A stretch of 64,000 bases of DNA from Symbiodinium natans (GCA_905221605.1 CAJNDS010002471.1:342591-406590); one strand, 5' to 3'; counted from the first letter of the stretch, positions 22,381 to 33,403 are shown. Translations and numbers: made by a program. The notes: generated by a model not told the origin, from the sequence alone.

Positions 22381-23360
22381 CTACCCTAAACCCTAAACCC
22401 TAAACCCTAAACCCTAAACCCTAAACCCCAAACCCTTTTGAACCCAGGCTCGGACAAGCTTGCTGGGAGTCCCGCGAGCCACGCCCAAGGGCCCCTAAAC
22501 CCTAAACCCTAAACCCTAAACCCCTACATCCTGACTCTGCAGTGCCGCAGAGATCGCTGCATCCCCGGAGGTTGCGGAGCTGCTGCGAGAGAGCTGCGAA
22601 GACATGGAGCTGCCTGGATGCTATAGGGTCTTTAGGGTTTAGGGTTTTTAGGGGTTAGGGTGCGTCCTCTGAAAAGGCCCTTCAAGTTTGTTTTAAGCTA
22701 AGCTGTGGGATTGGGCTGGAGGACTCAAAGGACAGAGTTCTACCATGTGTCACTGCATATGTGTTTTTGGGATACTCTTTCATCCTAAAGCCCCATGGTT
22801 ATCAATGTAAGCTGCAGCTGCAGCGATGGTTGTTGGGCTTAGGGAAGATGGGACATGTGGTGTGTCGCTCGCTCGCTCGCTCGTCTCTCTGTTTCTCTTC
22901 TCTTGGTCGTTCCTTCTTCCTTCCTTATGCAATTCTTCCTTTCGCTGTTTCTTTCTTTCTTTCGCGCTCTCTCTCTCTCTCGCTGTCTCGCTCGCCTTCA
23001 TTTCTGTGTTGGGCTGGAATGATATGAGAACTGCTCTCGAACATGGAGGTCAGGCACTTGCTGGGCCGAACACGCACGCAGACAGAAGAAGCAATATTTC
23101 GATGAACAACAGCAGGGGACTGTGGCGGCCTTACAGGTTACTGAAAGAGAAGAGCTCACCGACTGCCAAAAAGGTTTAGGGTTTATGGGTTAGGGCCCGT
23201 GCCATTGACACGCCAACCTAACTGGAATTTGTGAGATGCCCAGCTGCAGTCGAAAAAAGGGTGCAGTCCTTCGAATGCCTCTAAACGGTTTAGGCTTTAG
23301 GGTTTAGGGTTTAGGGTTTAGGGTTTAGGGTTTAGGGTTTAGGGTTTAGGGTTTGCCCGA
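22381..23360. other. Telomeric tracts and pyrimidine-rich stretch
   Basis: C-strand tract 22384-22436, short tracts at 22495-22526 and 22627-22660, a CT-rich low-complexity stretch at 22866-22992 (CGCT, TTTC and CTCT units), and a G-strand tract 23300-23354 that meets degenerate C-strand units at about 23364-23390. Confidence 0.7.
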
Positions 23361-24396
23361 AACCTTAAACTCTAAACCCTAAACCCTAGAGGACAACCAG
23401 CATCAACAAATCTGGCCAGGCTTCCGAAGGAGCTCATTTGACAGGAGCTCGTCTGAAAAAGGTCCTTCCAGGAGTTGGTTCTTAAAAATTAAAATCGGGT
23501 TTAGGGTTTAGGGTTTAGGGTTTAGGGTTTAGGGTTCTATTGCACTGGGACTTTGGGGTCCTGGCTATCGACATCAAGCCAGAAGCAGCCATGGACCCGA
23601 AGCAATGGGGATCCGGGGCCCAGCAGAGGGCTTCGACTGTCGCACTGGCAAAAGACCAGGAGAGGGTTTAGGGTTTAGGGTTTAGGGTTTAGGGTTGTGG
23701 TGCAGCTTGTGCAGACCATGTCATGTGCTCAGATCACACAGCCTGCACGTGATGGCTTTTTTCAGAGCTGAGAACAAAGGATGAGTGCCACTCAGTGCTC
23801 AATGCCCGATGCATCTTCCGCAGAAGCACAAAGGTCCTCGATATATGGATATCCAGGCGATCGTGGTGATCCGGGCGATAGCCTCCCGAACACAGCCTCC
23901 TGACTCAAACCTGGTAACCCCAAATGCCCCGACGGTGGTAGCCCCTTCCCCTCCCCCCTATTGCAACACAACAGCTGAAACCCAAATCTCCTTTTTGGCA
24001 GTTCAAGGAAATTGATCAGCAGGACTCTTCATTTTCAGCTTACTCTCGAAACTTGACAGACCAGACCACAGCCCTATACTGAATCACTGTCTTCCGTTCG
24101 CGGATAGGGTTCCCGAAGCTTCAACACCGAAGCTTCAACACCTACTACACCATTGACCTCCCCAAGTCCCAACGCACATCGTAGGAGTTTTAGCCCTGGG
24201 AGGGGGGGGGGGGTTCATACCTTGCCGGGCAAAAGGTCGTAAGCTCTGAGCCCTAAACCCGAAACCCTAAACCCTTAAACTCTAACCCTAAACCCTAAAC
24301 CCAATCAATGAAGGAAATGCCGAGCCACAATGCTGTAGTGGGCACTCTCGCCGATTCGGGGGCTTTGACATCATCTGCCATGGCCTGGGCAAAGAG
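23361..24396. other. Unique segments between short G-strand tracts
   Basis: Telomeric tracts at 23501-23536 and 23665-23695. A degenerate C-strand tract lies at about 24250-24302 and a G homopolymer at 24200-24213. An open frame at 23785-24015 has no recognisable motif. Confidence 0.4.
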
Positions 24397-24497
24397 GGTT
24401 TAGGGTTTAGGGTTTAGGGTTTAGGTTTAGGGTTTAGGGTTTAGGGTTTAGGGTTTAGGGTTTAGGGTTTAGGGTTTAGGGTTTAGGGTTTAGGGTT
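24397..24497 (+). repeat. Interstitial telomeric tract (TTTAGGG)n
   Basis: About fourteen units. Confidence 0.95.
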
Positions 24498-24522
24498 CGA
24501 TTGCTCAAGGATTGATGTGGTA

Positions 24523-24634
24523 GCCCAGATCTTCCAAAACCCCTTAACTAGGGAATATACCCTAATTCATAGTAAGGATCCTCTTTTAGGAATAAAGGTC
24601 TATACCTTACTGAAGGGGTTTTGGAAGATCTGGG
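24523..24634. mobile_element. MITE-like family G, copy 2
   Basis: CCCAGATCTTCCAAAACCCC / GGGGTTTTGGAAGATCTGGG form perfect 20-bp inverted arms around ACTAGGGAATATACCCTAAT and AAGGATCC. Confidence 0.8.
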
Positions 24635-24838
24635 TAGGTTCTCCAAGAGTTAATTCAGGTTCCTTTTATTGGGGGGGGGGGGGACTCTAGATAAGAGGGG
24701 CCGCTTTGTACTAAGGACCCCAACCCTAAACCGTAAACCGTAAACCCTAAACCGTAAACCCTAAACCCTAAACCCTATTGTGAGAAAGGCCGGGTTGGCC
24801 CGACTATGGCGGGCCATCTAGCACGAGACTCAAGTCTT

Positions 24839-24950
24839 CCTTGGGAACGAGATGAACCCTAAAAGGGTTTATGGTTCATAAACCAAAAATAGCAATTATA
24901 GTAGTAATGGGTATATGACCCCAATTTTAGGGTTCCTTTGGTCCCCAAGG
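24839..24950. mobile_element. MITE-like family E, copy 2
   Basis: CCTTGGGAACGAGATGAACC..GGGTATATGACCCCAATTTT..GGTCCCCAAGG; about 112 bp, highly similar to 16026-16136. Confidence 0.8.
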
Positions 24951-25322
24951 TTAGGCATTAGGCCGCCATTGTCAAGTTTGGGGTTCCTGGGGCTTGGGCT
25001 CTGGATTTGAGTTGCTTCGGGAGCTCTTGTCGGGTCTTGGCTCTCCAGGTGAAAAGGAGTGGCAAGTACGCCTCGAACCGCTGCTGACGGTTTAGGAGTA
25101 CACGGCCGAAGTTTATTTCGAACCAGCATCTTTCAGGAATCGATGGTCAAGCATGGAGAGTACACATCCCCAAGCCATCGTCTGAACAGTCTGAACCGAC
25201 TTATGCAAGCGGGCCCAGGAGGCCGTATACACGAAACCCAACATACCCAACCACTCCACACTTCTCTCAAATCCAAGTTAGCACCAGCACTGCACTCTGA
25301 ACCAGACAACGCCCTAGAGTCA

Positions 25323-26028
25323 CCCTAAACCCTAAACCCTAAACCCTAAACCCTAAACCCTAAACCCTAGAGCACTCAATTCCAGGATGGACTCGGAAAG
25401 CTGCCGGCAGGCAAACTTCTCAAGCAGGGGCGTGCTATGCATAGTGTACAACTGAGAGGACGCAAAGCGACAAAACGAAGAAGTCAAGCAGGGTTCAGGT
25501 TTAGGGCTCAGGGCTAAGGAACCAAGCACCTACCCCTAAACCCTAAACCCTAAACCCTAAACCCTAAACCCTAAACCCTAAACCCTAAACCTTCCAGTCC
25601 ATTTGGGGGGAACCCTTAGAGCAAAAAAGCCTGCATCTCTATGGGAACCCTGAACCCTGTGAGCGAGGGACGTGTAACCGCCGCTTCGGTGCATGCAGCA
25701 CCCCTAAACCCTAAACCCTAAACCCTAAACCCTAAACCCTAAACCCTAAACCCTAAACCCTAAACCCTAAACCCTAAACCGCGCGCAATAAGGCGAATGA
25801 CCGGAGAAATTTGCCTCATAAAGAAAGTTGGGGGGTGCCCTCAATCAGCGTCCCACATCGGGAAGCTGGGTACCGACTCAGCAAGTCATCCAACCCAAGA
25901 CTCTAGGACCTCAGAACTTGTACATGGTACCCTGAAACAGCCCTAGCCCTAAACCCTAAACCCTAAACCCTAAACCCTAAACCCTAAACCCTAAACCCTA
26001 AACCCTAAACCCTAAACCCTAAACCCTT
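25323..26028 (-). repeat. Four C-strand telomeric tracts in one orientation
   Basis: Tracts at 25323-25369 (bounded by CCCTAGAG at 25312-25319 and 25365-25372, then T-CAC / CAC), 25533-25591, 25704-25780 and 25949-26028. They are separated by 100-170 bp unique pieces. A fifth short tract ends in CCCTAG at 26071, immediately before the candidate exon. Confidence 0.85.
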
Positions 26029-26071
26029 TTGCAGCGAGCCTCGTGCGGCAACCCTAAACCCTAAACCCTAG

Positions 26072-26201
26072 CATTCTACACCTGTCTTTGTGTAGCTCGA
26101 CACAGCTCAAGCCATCCTCCTCTCCACCCGAGTGCTCGGCTGGTGGCGCGGGTCCTTCCTCCTCCTCGCAAGCACGGCAGGCAAGGCTTCAAGATCCTCG
26201 G
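26072..26201 (+). CDS. Candidate exon A of a split plus-strand gene
   Basis: Open stretch that begins right after a CCCTAG acceptor-like end of a telomeric C-strand tract. It is Ser/Pro-rich (QLKPSSSPPECSAGG) and ends at CGG|GTTTAG, where a telomeric G-strand tract starts. Spliced to 26264 it continues in phase 0 (..LQDPR|GFKIREDTSP..). The protein family is unknown. The exon call rests on phase agreement, acceptor and donor positions and the composition of the joined product. Alternative frames of the same piece are also open, so the model is tentative. Confidence 0.4.
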
Positions 26202-26263
26202 GTTTAGGGTTTAGGGTTTAGGGTTTAGGGTGTAGGGTGTAGGGTTTAGGGTTTAGGGTTTAG
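26202..26263 (+). other. Candidate intron consisting of telomeric repeat
   Basis: 62 bp of (TTTAGGG)n with two TGTAGGG units. Read as an intron it starts GTTTAG and ends TTTAG|G, both supplied by the repeat itself. The tract is bracketed by the 13-bp direct repeat GGCTTCAAGATCC (26185-26197 and 26264-26276), as expected for an insertion with target duplication. Confidence 0.5.
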
Positions 26264-26377
26264 GGCTTCAAGATCCGCGAAGACACAAGTCCAGCCACTG
26301 TGGGCAGCAATGCGTACAACGACTCGCCACGGCTTGGAAACCTACAGGAAAGCAGCAGCGCCGAGACTATCGAGATA
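26264..26377 (+). CDS. Candidate exon B of the split plus-strand gene
   Basis: 38 codons open from GGCTTCAAG to ATCGAGATA with strongly protein-like composition (SPRLGNLQESSSAETIEI). The 3' boundary is not resolved: a GT follows at 26378, but the next acceptor that keeps the frame (26399) would leave only 22 bp. An AG|GA donor near 26346 would give a 50-60 bp intron in phase. No domain recognised. Confidence 0.4.
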
Positions 26378-26399
26378 GTTTGCGGCTTGTGCGTTCTAG

Positions 26400-26554
26400 G
26401 ACAGGGCTGCAGGCTTCGAGCTGGAGCTGTCCGAAAAAGATGCTGAGAGAGTTAGAAACCTCAAGACCTACTGCGGCCCGGATTCTGACGAGCACATTTC
26501 AAGTCCTGTTCTTCACAGTGACCCTCCCGTTTGGAGCACAGCTCGGCTTCTCAA
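26400..26554 (+). CDS. Candidate exon C of the split plus-strand gene
   Basis: Begins after TTCTAG|G and ends at a strong donor, CTCAA|GTAAGTG. The chosen frame is polar and protein-like (FELELSEKDAERVRNLKTYC, then GPDSDEHISSP). The longer ATG-initiated frame in the same place reads through the donor and is judged a shadow. Function unknown; acidic/basic alternation suggests a helical, non-membrane segment. Confidence 0.4.
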
Positions 26555-28070
26555 GTAAGTGAACGACACATATGGGCAGTGGCTAGGGCAGTGAGGTTGT
26601 AGCAGCGACCATTCCCAAGGCTAAAACACGTCAGCACTACAATATCTGGCTCCTTAGTGGAGGTTGGGCTTCGAAGAAGCCCCCGAGTCGGAGAACTCAA
26701 AAACAAAGCCTTTAATGGAGGTTCTCTTCAGATTCTAAGGGCCTTGGGGATGTTGGAGTCAGAGTTCGCATTCCAGAAAGCAACCCCACACTGCAACCTA
26801 CTGCAGCTGAAAGCAACCCCGAGCTACACCATGTCTTGCACATGTCCTTTTTGGACCCCTAAACCCTAAACCCTAAACCCTAAACCCTAAACCATCCCTA
26901 AACCCTAAACCCTGAACCCTGAACCGCCCCAGGTCTCTTAACCCTAAACCCAAGCTCTCCGGGAGGTCAGAAGCACACTCCGTGGTGTTGAGCCTTGGGG
27001 CTGGTGCAGGTATGGGCTTCGCAGTTGCTGTCTTTTGCCTGTCTTGGTTTGTCGCCGGGTTTAGGGTTCTAGGGTTTCGGGTTTCGGGTTTAGGGCTTAG
27101 GGTTTGGGATTGCTTTGACTTTGCACTGTAGGTCTTGGGGAGCGTGGGAGGTAACGACCCCTAAGTGCAATCTTTTTTTGCCTAGCTCGCGGCGAGAACG
27201 AAAAAAGCTAGCGTTGTGCCATTGTTGTCTTGTCCCTTGCCTTGCGGCTAGAGTTGAGGGGTTCATCCTCCGCACTCGCCGGGTCAAGCAATATTCAATA
27301 ACCGGAACGAAAGAGGGAAGATGCTCCGCAAGCAATGACATTGAACAGCGACACTCTTCCCTGCCCCCGCTGGTCTCCTGTGTCGTCCCTGGGTTGTGTG
27401 TGCTCATAATATGTCTTGGCCGCACGGCCTAGATTAGCTCGCCAGCGTGAGCTGGTTCCTTTGTACTCCTTATCTCTGACACGTGCCTGTTTATGCGTGA
27501 ATTTCTGCCAAGATTGTATGCATCATGTGTTTTGGATGGCTCTTGGATCTAGATCGAGGTTTATATGAGCTCATGTTTGTAACCTAAATCCTAAACCCAA
27601 AACCCAAAACCCCTAAACCCTAAACCCTAAACCCTAAACCCTAAACCTACATCTTTTTCTCTCTATCGCTTGCTGCGGCTACCTCTTTGGATCGAAATCG
27701 CGGTCTCTGCGAGCACATGTTTTGTAAGTCTTTTTCTCTCAACATCTGCCCTTGCATGTGTGTATTCCTGTCAATGGGTATTTTCCTGTCAATACGAACC
27801 TCTGGCCGGATATCTTGTGATGCTATCAATACTGACCCCCCCCCCCCGACACTTCGAATCGTGTTGATGTCTTTCTTTGTTCTTTCCATCTTTCTGTCTT
27901 TCTCCCTAAACCCTAAACCCTAAACCCTAAACCCTAAACCCTCAACCCTAAACCCCCCGCGCTCTCGGCGCGAACCCACCTTGTGGAGCGAAAGGAACTG
28001 GTGGGGGGATCTGATATCGTTCATCCCCCATATCCCCTATGATGGGACCAAGTGTCATCCCTCACCAGTA

Positions 28071-28072
<2 letters not shown>
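26555..28072. other. Unique segments and short telomeric tracts
   Basis: C-strand tracts near 26858-26915, 27610-27648 and 27906-27955, and degenerate G-strand units at 27058-27105. Downstream exons of the 26 kb gene may lie here but were not identified. Confidence 0.35.
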
Positions 28073-28114
<42 letters not shown>

Positions 28115-28136
28115 ATTTTCAAAAAGAAAAACAAAA

Positions 28137-28170
<34 letters not shown>
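28073..28170. repeat. (CT)n-spacer-(AG)n inverted microsatellite
   Basis: About 20 CT units, a 26-bp A/T-rich spacer, then about 16 AG units. The two arms are complementary and could form a hairpin with a stem of over 30 bp. Confidence 0.95.
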
Positions 28171-28173
<3 letters not shown>

Positions 28174-29875
28174 TTGATACAAGCAATACTGCGCGACGAT
28201 CGGGGTGTTGTGACTCTTTCTGTCTGAGCCTGACTGTTTAGGGTTTAGGACAATCGACATCACCTGCTGCTTATTCTTGAGTCAGTAAGTTCTTTTCATT
28301 GGAACTGAAAAGCCTGCCGAAGGAACATCCTGGGCACCATTCTCAGTTTCGCCACCACTGATTCCCACTATTTCCGCCTCCGCCTCTTTCTTGCATCACT
28401 TCCAGCATGAAGACTAGATTTCTGAGAGCCGGGTGGAACGCAGGGTGTTTCCTGTATGTTCATCAGAGTAGGCTCGTGTACATCCGATCACATCCCCAAC
28501 CTTTAAAGTCGCGATTCTTGGGACCATCCTTTCGCGCCAAAGCCCCACATTACGGGCCCAGGCCCCCACACCCCTAAACCCTAAACCCTAAACCCAAACC
28601 CTAAACCCTATTGGGACGTACTGGCACCTGTTGCGACAGCAAGGGCCAAGGTTGCCACCATGACGGCAGCTCCATCAACACGTGCCGAGGCGGCCCGTCG
28701 CCTTGAGCATGGGGGCTTCTGTAGGGTTTAGGGTTTAGGGTTTAGGGTTTAGGGCTTAGGGTTTAGGGTTTAGGGTTTAGGGTTTAGGGGTTCTCACAAA
28801 CCCCACCCTGCCCTCGAAACGCGTGATGTCATCAACCCTAAGCCCGTTTTTTGAACCCAGGCTCAATCCTGTCCAGCTGGGAAGTCAGTCACACCCGTGC
28901 TCTGCACAAGGCGCAACGACTGAACTTTGACATCTCCAATTTGAAGTGGTACCACACATGACAGCAGAGGCTTCATGAACTAAGCATGGCATACAATGAG
29001 TCAAATTAAGTAAGTTTCCAAGGGCACCTGCGCTGTATCGGCAAACCTCTGGAGGCGTTCTTTCTGCGTTGTTGTTTCCTAGCCAACCTCAAGGGAGCCC
29101 TAAACCCTAAACCCTAAACCCTAAGCCCTAAGAGAAATCACAGAATTGTAAGTTCCACATCGCTGCCTCGTCGAAGGCTGAGTGATGACAGCGCATCGAA
29201 GGACCTGAGCCGATCATTGCTTATGTGAAGTTTAGGGTTTAGGGTTTAGGGTTTAGGGTTTAGGGCTTAGGGCTTCGGGTTTAGGGTTTAGGGTGGGTAA
29301 GTTGACTCGTCATAGGCCGTGGCCGAGACCACAGAATATATTTCGAATAGGGTTTTTTTCTTGGGGGGGGGGGGGGGTCTTGCTTGATTTTCAAGGGAAT
29401 CTCTCTCTCTCTCTCTCTCCCTGCCGCGCCATCCCCTATGCAAGGACACGAAAGGTAGGCTAGGACCATAAGGGAATACTGTTTGTAATTATTCTGACCC
29501 CTGTATTCGACCACACCATGTCTTGGCTGTTGCTTGCCCTATAGCCCCGATCCTCTACCCGAAGATGCGGACGCCTCGAAGACCCCATCCTCAAGCGGCA
29601 AGTGACACCAACAAATTCTACGTGAAAGCTACGCAAGACTCACGGCAACACCCTTTATAGCAAAACCTGGCGCGAAAACAATGTTCACGCAACTCTAAAC
29701 CGTTTTTAACCCAGGACAGCTGAGGCTCCCTAAACCCTAAACCCTAAACCCTTGTTGCGAGCCCAGGTGCTCATCTGCCCGCAAGTTGCCAAGTGCCCGC
29801 AGGCCTACGTCGACGCCACCGACACCATGCCGAGCTCGGCACGGCCTCGAGGAAACGACTGGAGGCCATGTTGGT
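28171..29875. other. Unique segments with telomeric tracts
   Basis: Tracts at about 28572-28610 (C-strand), 28725-28791 (G-strand), 29100-29131 (C-strand) and 29231-29295 (G-strand), with a G homopolymer (29365-29377) and a (CT)n run (29401-29418). The segment 29463-29513 resembles 34902-34952 (AGGACCATA..AAGGGAATAC..CCGACCCCTG-like), a dispersed repeat. No gene is called. Confidence 0.4.
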
Positions 29876-30120
29876 AGGGTTTAGGGTTTAGGGTTTAGGG
29901 TTTAGGGTTTAGGGTTTAGGGTTTAGGGTTTAGGGTTTAGGGTTTAGGGTTTAGGGTTTAGGGTTTAGGGTTTAGGGTTTAGGGGTTAGGGGTTAGGGTT
30001 TAGGGTTTAGGGTTTAGGGTTTAGGGTTTAGGGTTAGGGTTTAGGGTTTAGGGCTCAGGGCTCAGGGTTGGGATGTTCCCCCTTATACAGTCCTTAATTG
30101 GGATTATAGTACCCCAAAAG
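29876..30120 (+). repeat. Long telomeric tract abutting half of a family A element
   Basis: About 27 G-strand units (29876-30068) with GGGGTTA and GCTCAGGG variants. The last GGG is shared with the TTGGGATGTTCCCCCTTATA arm of a family A element (30068-30120), whose other arm is missing. Confidence 0.9.
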
Positions 30121-30229
30121 AGAAACCCTTCAAAAAAAGCACGGTCCAAAACTGGGGCCCCGGCTGCCGAGGACCACGCATCGCGCCAAGCTCCAGACGT
30201 GAAGCCTGGGGGTTCGAAGTGTTCGATGG

Positions 30230-30402
30230 GGTTTAGGGTTTAGGGTTTAGGGTTTAGGGTTTAGGGTTTAGGGTTTCAGGTTTAGGGCTTAGCGGTTACC
30301 TGTCTATACTCCCCTGAAGAACCTTCATAAAAAATATGCTTGTTACTCCCCTTGGGTTTAATTCAAAGAAACATAAAGAGTTTGTAAGGGGGCTATAGCT
30401 GT
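30230..30402. other. Telomeric tract and family J element, copy 1
   Basis: G-strand tract 30230-30280, then about 100 bp starting TATACTCCCCTGAAGAACCTTC and containing TTGGGTTTAATTC, similar to the left end and repeat unit of the longer element at 53828-54083. Confidence 0.5.
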
Positions 30403-31191
30403 GGGCTTGTTAGGGTTGGGGCTTAAGGGCTTGCACAAGGTTTTGCAGGCACGTGGCGTCTGTGGTCTTTGGCTTAGTACAAGCGCTTTGTGCTCTTTGA
30501 TCCTGTAGGTTTTTTTGGGGCGGCTGGGCGTGTAAGATTTTCAAGGCAGTCATTGAGGGGTTGAAGATGTGCATGAGGGGGAAGCCTTGGGGCTCAACAC
30601 CCGAGAAAGAATTCGAGTCTCACGCTCGGCCCACAAACTAAGAGAACACAAGAAGCCCAAGCCTCTAAGGATTTCTGCAGCGGCTCGCGTGTTTCGCCCT
30701 GCGCGGGGCGGCAGTGAAAGGGAAGAGAGATGTAGAGAGGGTGGACAGGTAGCTTATAGGAGCATCAGAACTCTGAAATTGCTCTGTTCAGCCGCCAGTC
30801 CAACCCCCCTAAGCCCTAAACCCTAAACCCGAAACCCTAAACCGACCTCCGATAAAGTGAGCCCTCGACTCTACACACGAGCGAGGACCTTTGGGGTGTT
30901 CAGTGCTGTGCAACCCTCGGCCCACGTTCTGGGCACAAGCCTTGCGGTTTTAGACAGGCGCAAGGGGATGTCTGGGAATGCTGTGTCTGCTTCACTTTTG
31001 ACCACCAAACTCACTCTACAAGGAAACGTCTGGGATCTTACTGCTGTCTGGCTTTTAACTCCTAGCACTGCTCAACCCCTGAATCCAAAGCCGCTCAGGA
31101 ATGGCTGCTGCATGGAAACATGCAGAACCATCGCCCGGCCTCATCAAAAGGTTGCGGGCTTTAGGCTTAAAATCCCTTCTCCCTAATAGTA
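30403..31191. other. Unique sequence, no gene assigned
   Basis: Open frames at 30569-30826 and 30857-31186 (plus) are basic and lack recognisable motifs. Short C-strand tract at 30808-30845. Confidence 0.3.
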
Positions 31192-31275
31192 ACCCCCCCC
31201 ATAATATTGAATACTCCCATTTTTGTAATATTATAGTTGTTTGGGGATATTTAATATCAGGGGGTAAGGGGGGTT
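31192..31275. mobile_element. Small inverted-repeat element
   Basis: AACCCCCCCCATAATATTGA pairs imperfectly with TTAATATCAGGGGGTAAGGG. The internal ATACTCCCA/TGGGGATAT extends the stem. Non-coding. Confidence 0.5.
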
Positions 31276-32069
31276 TAATGTCAGTGCTCCTAGTCTCGAA
31301 GTCTCGGTGGGCTTTTGGGATGCAGGGTTTGGGGTTTCAGGGTTCGGCTTCGAAACATCTTGAAACCACACGCGCAGGCTTAGGGTTTAGGGTTTAGGGT
31401 TTGGGGTTTGGGGTTTGGGGTTTAGGGCTTTTTCAGGATGTGTCTGCCTGGCATGTTAAAATCGATGCTGCGCGCCTGGCCGCGTCAAGGGGGTGCGCTT
31501 TGGCACGCTGGAGCGGGTGTGTCTCGCATCTTTTCAGGGAGCGCCTTCAGCACAACCCCTGCGCAGACACCGAAGGATTCTCGTCGCACATGTCGCCAGT
31601 CCGCGCCGCAGGCGAGGCTTAACACGAGGAGGACAACAGCACAGCGTAGCCGCTACGGTGCAGCCCTAACCCTCAACCCCAACCCACGACTGCCACATTC
31701 TCGCCGGATGAGGTGTGAGACGCACCCGAGAGACTATGCACAGATGGTTGGAGATCGATTGGCAGGTGTTGCAGGCCTAGACGGCGTATTACGGCGTAGC
31801 TCCATCTGCGTTTAATGGAACGCTGACAATATAGACTTAAAACTAACTATCGGCAAGCCTTGAAGCCAACTTGTACCACCTGGCACAAAAAAATCAAAGG
31901 GAGCCTCTTTGCTGGACCAAAAAAGAGAACTTGCCCCACCCTCAGCGGGCAAGGGACTTTTGCCCTTCCTCGAGCTCGTAACCGCTGTCGCCCACCTTCA
32001 GGATGTTGTCACCTGGAGATTCTCGTGCTTCCCTCGCACTCGAGGCTGTTAGAGGCTTCGGGTCTGGGG
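31276..32069. other. Unique sequence with possible plus-strand coding
   Basis: 31438-31815 is open for 125 codons. Its start (MLKSMLRAWPR then an S/T/A-rich stretch) is reminiscent of an organelle-targeting peptide, but no mature domain is recognisable, so no gene is called. A short G-strand tract lies at 31381-31427. Confidence 0.25.
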
Positions 32070-32174
32070 TTTCACTATTAAACCCTAAACCCTAAACCCT
32101 AAACCCTAAACCCTAAACCCTAAACCCTAAACCCTAAACCCTAAACCCTAAACCCTAAACCCTATGTTTTCACT
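32070..32174 (-). repeat. Telomeric C-strand tract between TTTCACT direct repeats
   Basis: TTTCACT at 32070-32076 and 32168-32174 flanks about twelve CCCTAAA units. Confidence 0.7.
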
Positions 32175-32291
32175 GCTCTTGGGGTTTGGGGTCTGCAGCA
32201 TCCCAATTCACACTCTTGGGGGAGGTGTCCCCCGGCAGAACTATCAACCCCGGAGTTGAAACCCCGATACCCACACACCTCAGCTCCGCTA

Positions 32292-32375
32292 GGTTTAGGG
32301 TTTAGGGTTTAGGGTTTAGGGTTTAGGGTTTAGGGTTTAGGGTTCAGGGTTCAGGGTTTAGGGTTTAGGGTTTAG
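32292..32375 (+). repeat. Interstitial telomeric tract (TTTAGGG)n
   Basis: About eleven units, two of them TTCAGGG. Confidence 0.95.
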
Positions 32376-32413
32376 TCATGCATGAAGCCCAAGCTGATCC
32401 TTACGGGTATAGC

Positions 32414-32520
32414 TTGGGATGTTCCCCCTTATACTACCAAGTCCTTAATAGTAATAGGGATTCTACTAGGTGGTACCATAATCCCTGTTGAGGACTGCTA
32501 GTCTAAGGGGGAACATCCAA
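32414..32520. mobile_element. MITE-like family A, copy 4 (near full length)
   Basis: TTGGGATGTTCCCCCTTATA at the left, CTAAGGGGGAACATCCAA at the right, with AGTCCTTAAT / TTGAGGACTG continuing the arms inward. About 107 bp, non-coding. Confidence 0.85.
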
Positions 32521-32810
32521 GTGTATAGCAGAGACCTCAAGCCACTTCCGCATGGCCCGACCCTCCATTAAACGGCAGAACCCTGCCTAAACGCTGCCGC
32601 GCGAAGAAAGTCTGGCGGCTGCCTGCCGAGTCTAGGGTTTAGGGTTTAGGGTTTAGGGTTTAGAGTTTAGGGACAGCCTTGAACCGGTTAACGTTTGGGG
32701 GGACCTTCTTGTCAGCGAGTAGATAGTCATTCCAAACTCGCCTCACCTCCAGATGTACCCCAGAACCACCCCGAACTGGAAAAAAAACAGCCACAAGCTA
32801 GAAGTACGTC

Positions 32811-33006
32811 ACCCCCCCATCGTTTGGCAGCTAAACCCTAAACCCTAAACCCTAAACCCTAAACCCTAAACCCTAAGCCCTAAACCCTAAACCCTAAACC
32901 CCTAAACCCTAAACCCTAAACCCTAAACCCTAAACCCCTAACCCCTAAACCCTAAACCCTAAACCCTAAACCCTAAACCCTAGGGTGATGGAAAACGATG
33001 GGGGGT
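32811..33006. mobile_element. Telomeric array inside terminal inverted repeats
   Basis: ACCCCCCCATCGTTT (32811-32825) and AAACGATGGGGGGT (32993-33006) are inverted repeats. About 155 bp of C-strand telomeric units (32831-32985) fills the space between, with little else. Confidence 0.6.
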
Positions 33007-33403
33007 GGAGGTAGAAGTAGAGTTCTTGAGGATCAAGCGCGAAGTCCCATGTGCGTTTCGGCAGGGCCTTCGACTGGGTAGCCGTGGCGCTTCCATGCGT
33101 TGAGACCACGCCTCCGCCACCGCAGTTCCGAACATGCAGGGTCTCGGGCTCAAAAGGGTTAGGGTTTATAGGGTTGAGGGTTGAGGGTTTGGGCCTTGAG
33201 GTCTCTGATTTCGCCCCTCTGTTCAGAATTCAGGAGACAAACGTTCCTAACCAGGCTTCACACTCGGAGTCCAGAAAGCAGGGTTTGGGTTTCGGGTTTC
33301 GGGTTAATCCAAGTCGGTCGTCAACCGACCCTATGATTGCAACTCCCGCAAGCATCCCCTGTCGCGGTTCCACCTTTGAGAGCCTTGGCTCCTCTGAACC
33401 AAG

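Noticed and set aside
24480-24510. tRNA gene suggested by GGTTCGATTGC
   Set aside because: No acceptor, D or anticodon arms could be folded around it.
26380-26562. Hydrophobic ATG-started frame (STFQVLFFTVTLPFGAQLG) as a membrane protein
   Set aside because: The overlapping frame with acceptor TTCTAG and donor GTAAGT gives a more protein-like, spliceable exon.
28571-28611. CRISPR array-like spacing of telomeric repeats
   Set aside because: Repeats are tandem heptamers with irregular unique pieces, in a eukaryotic context.
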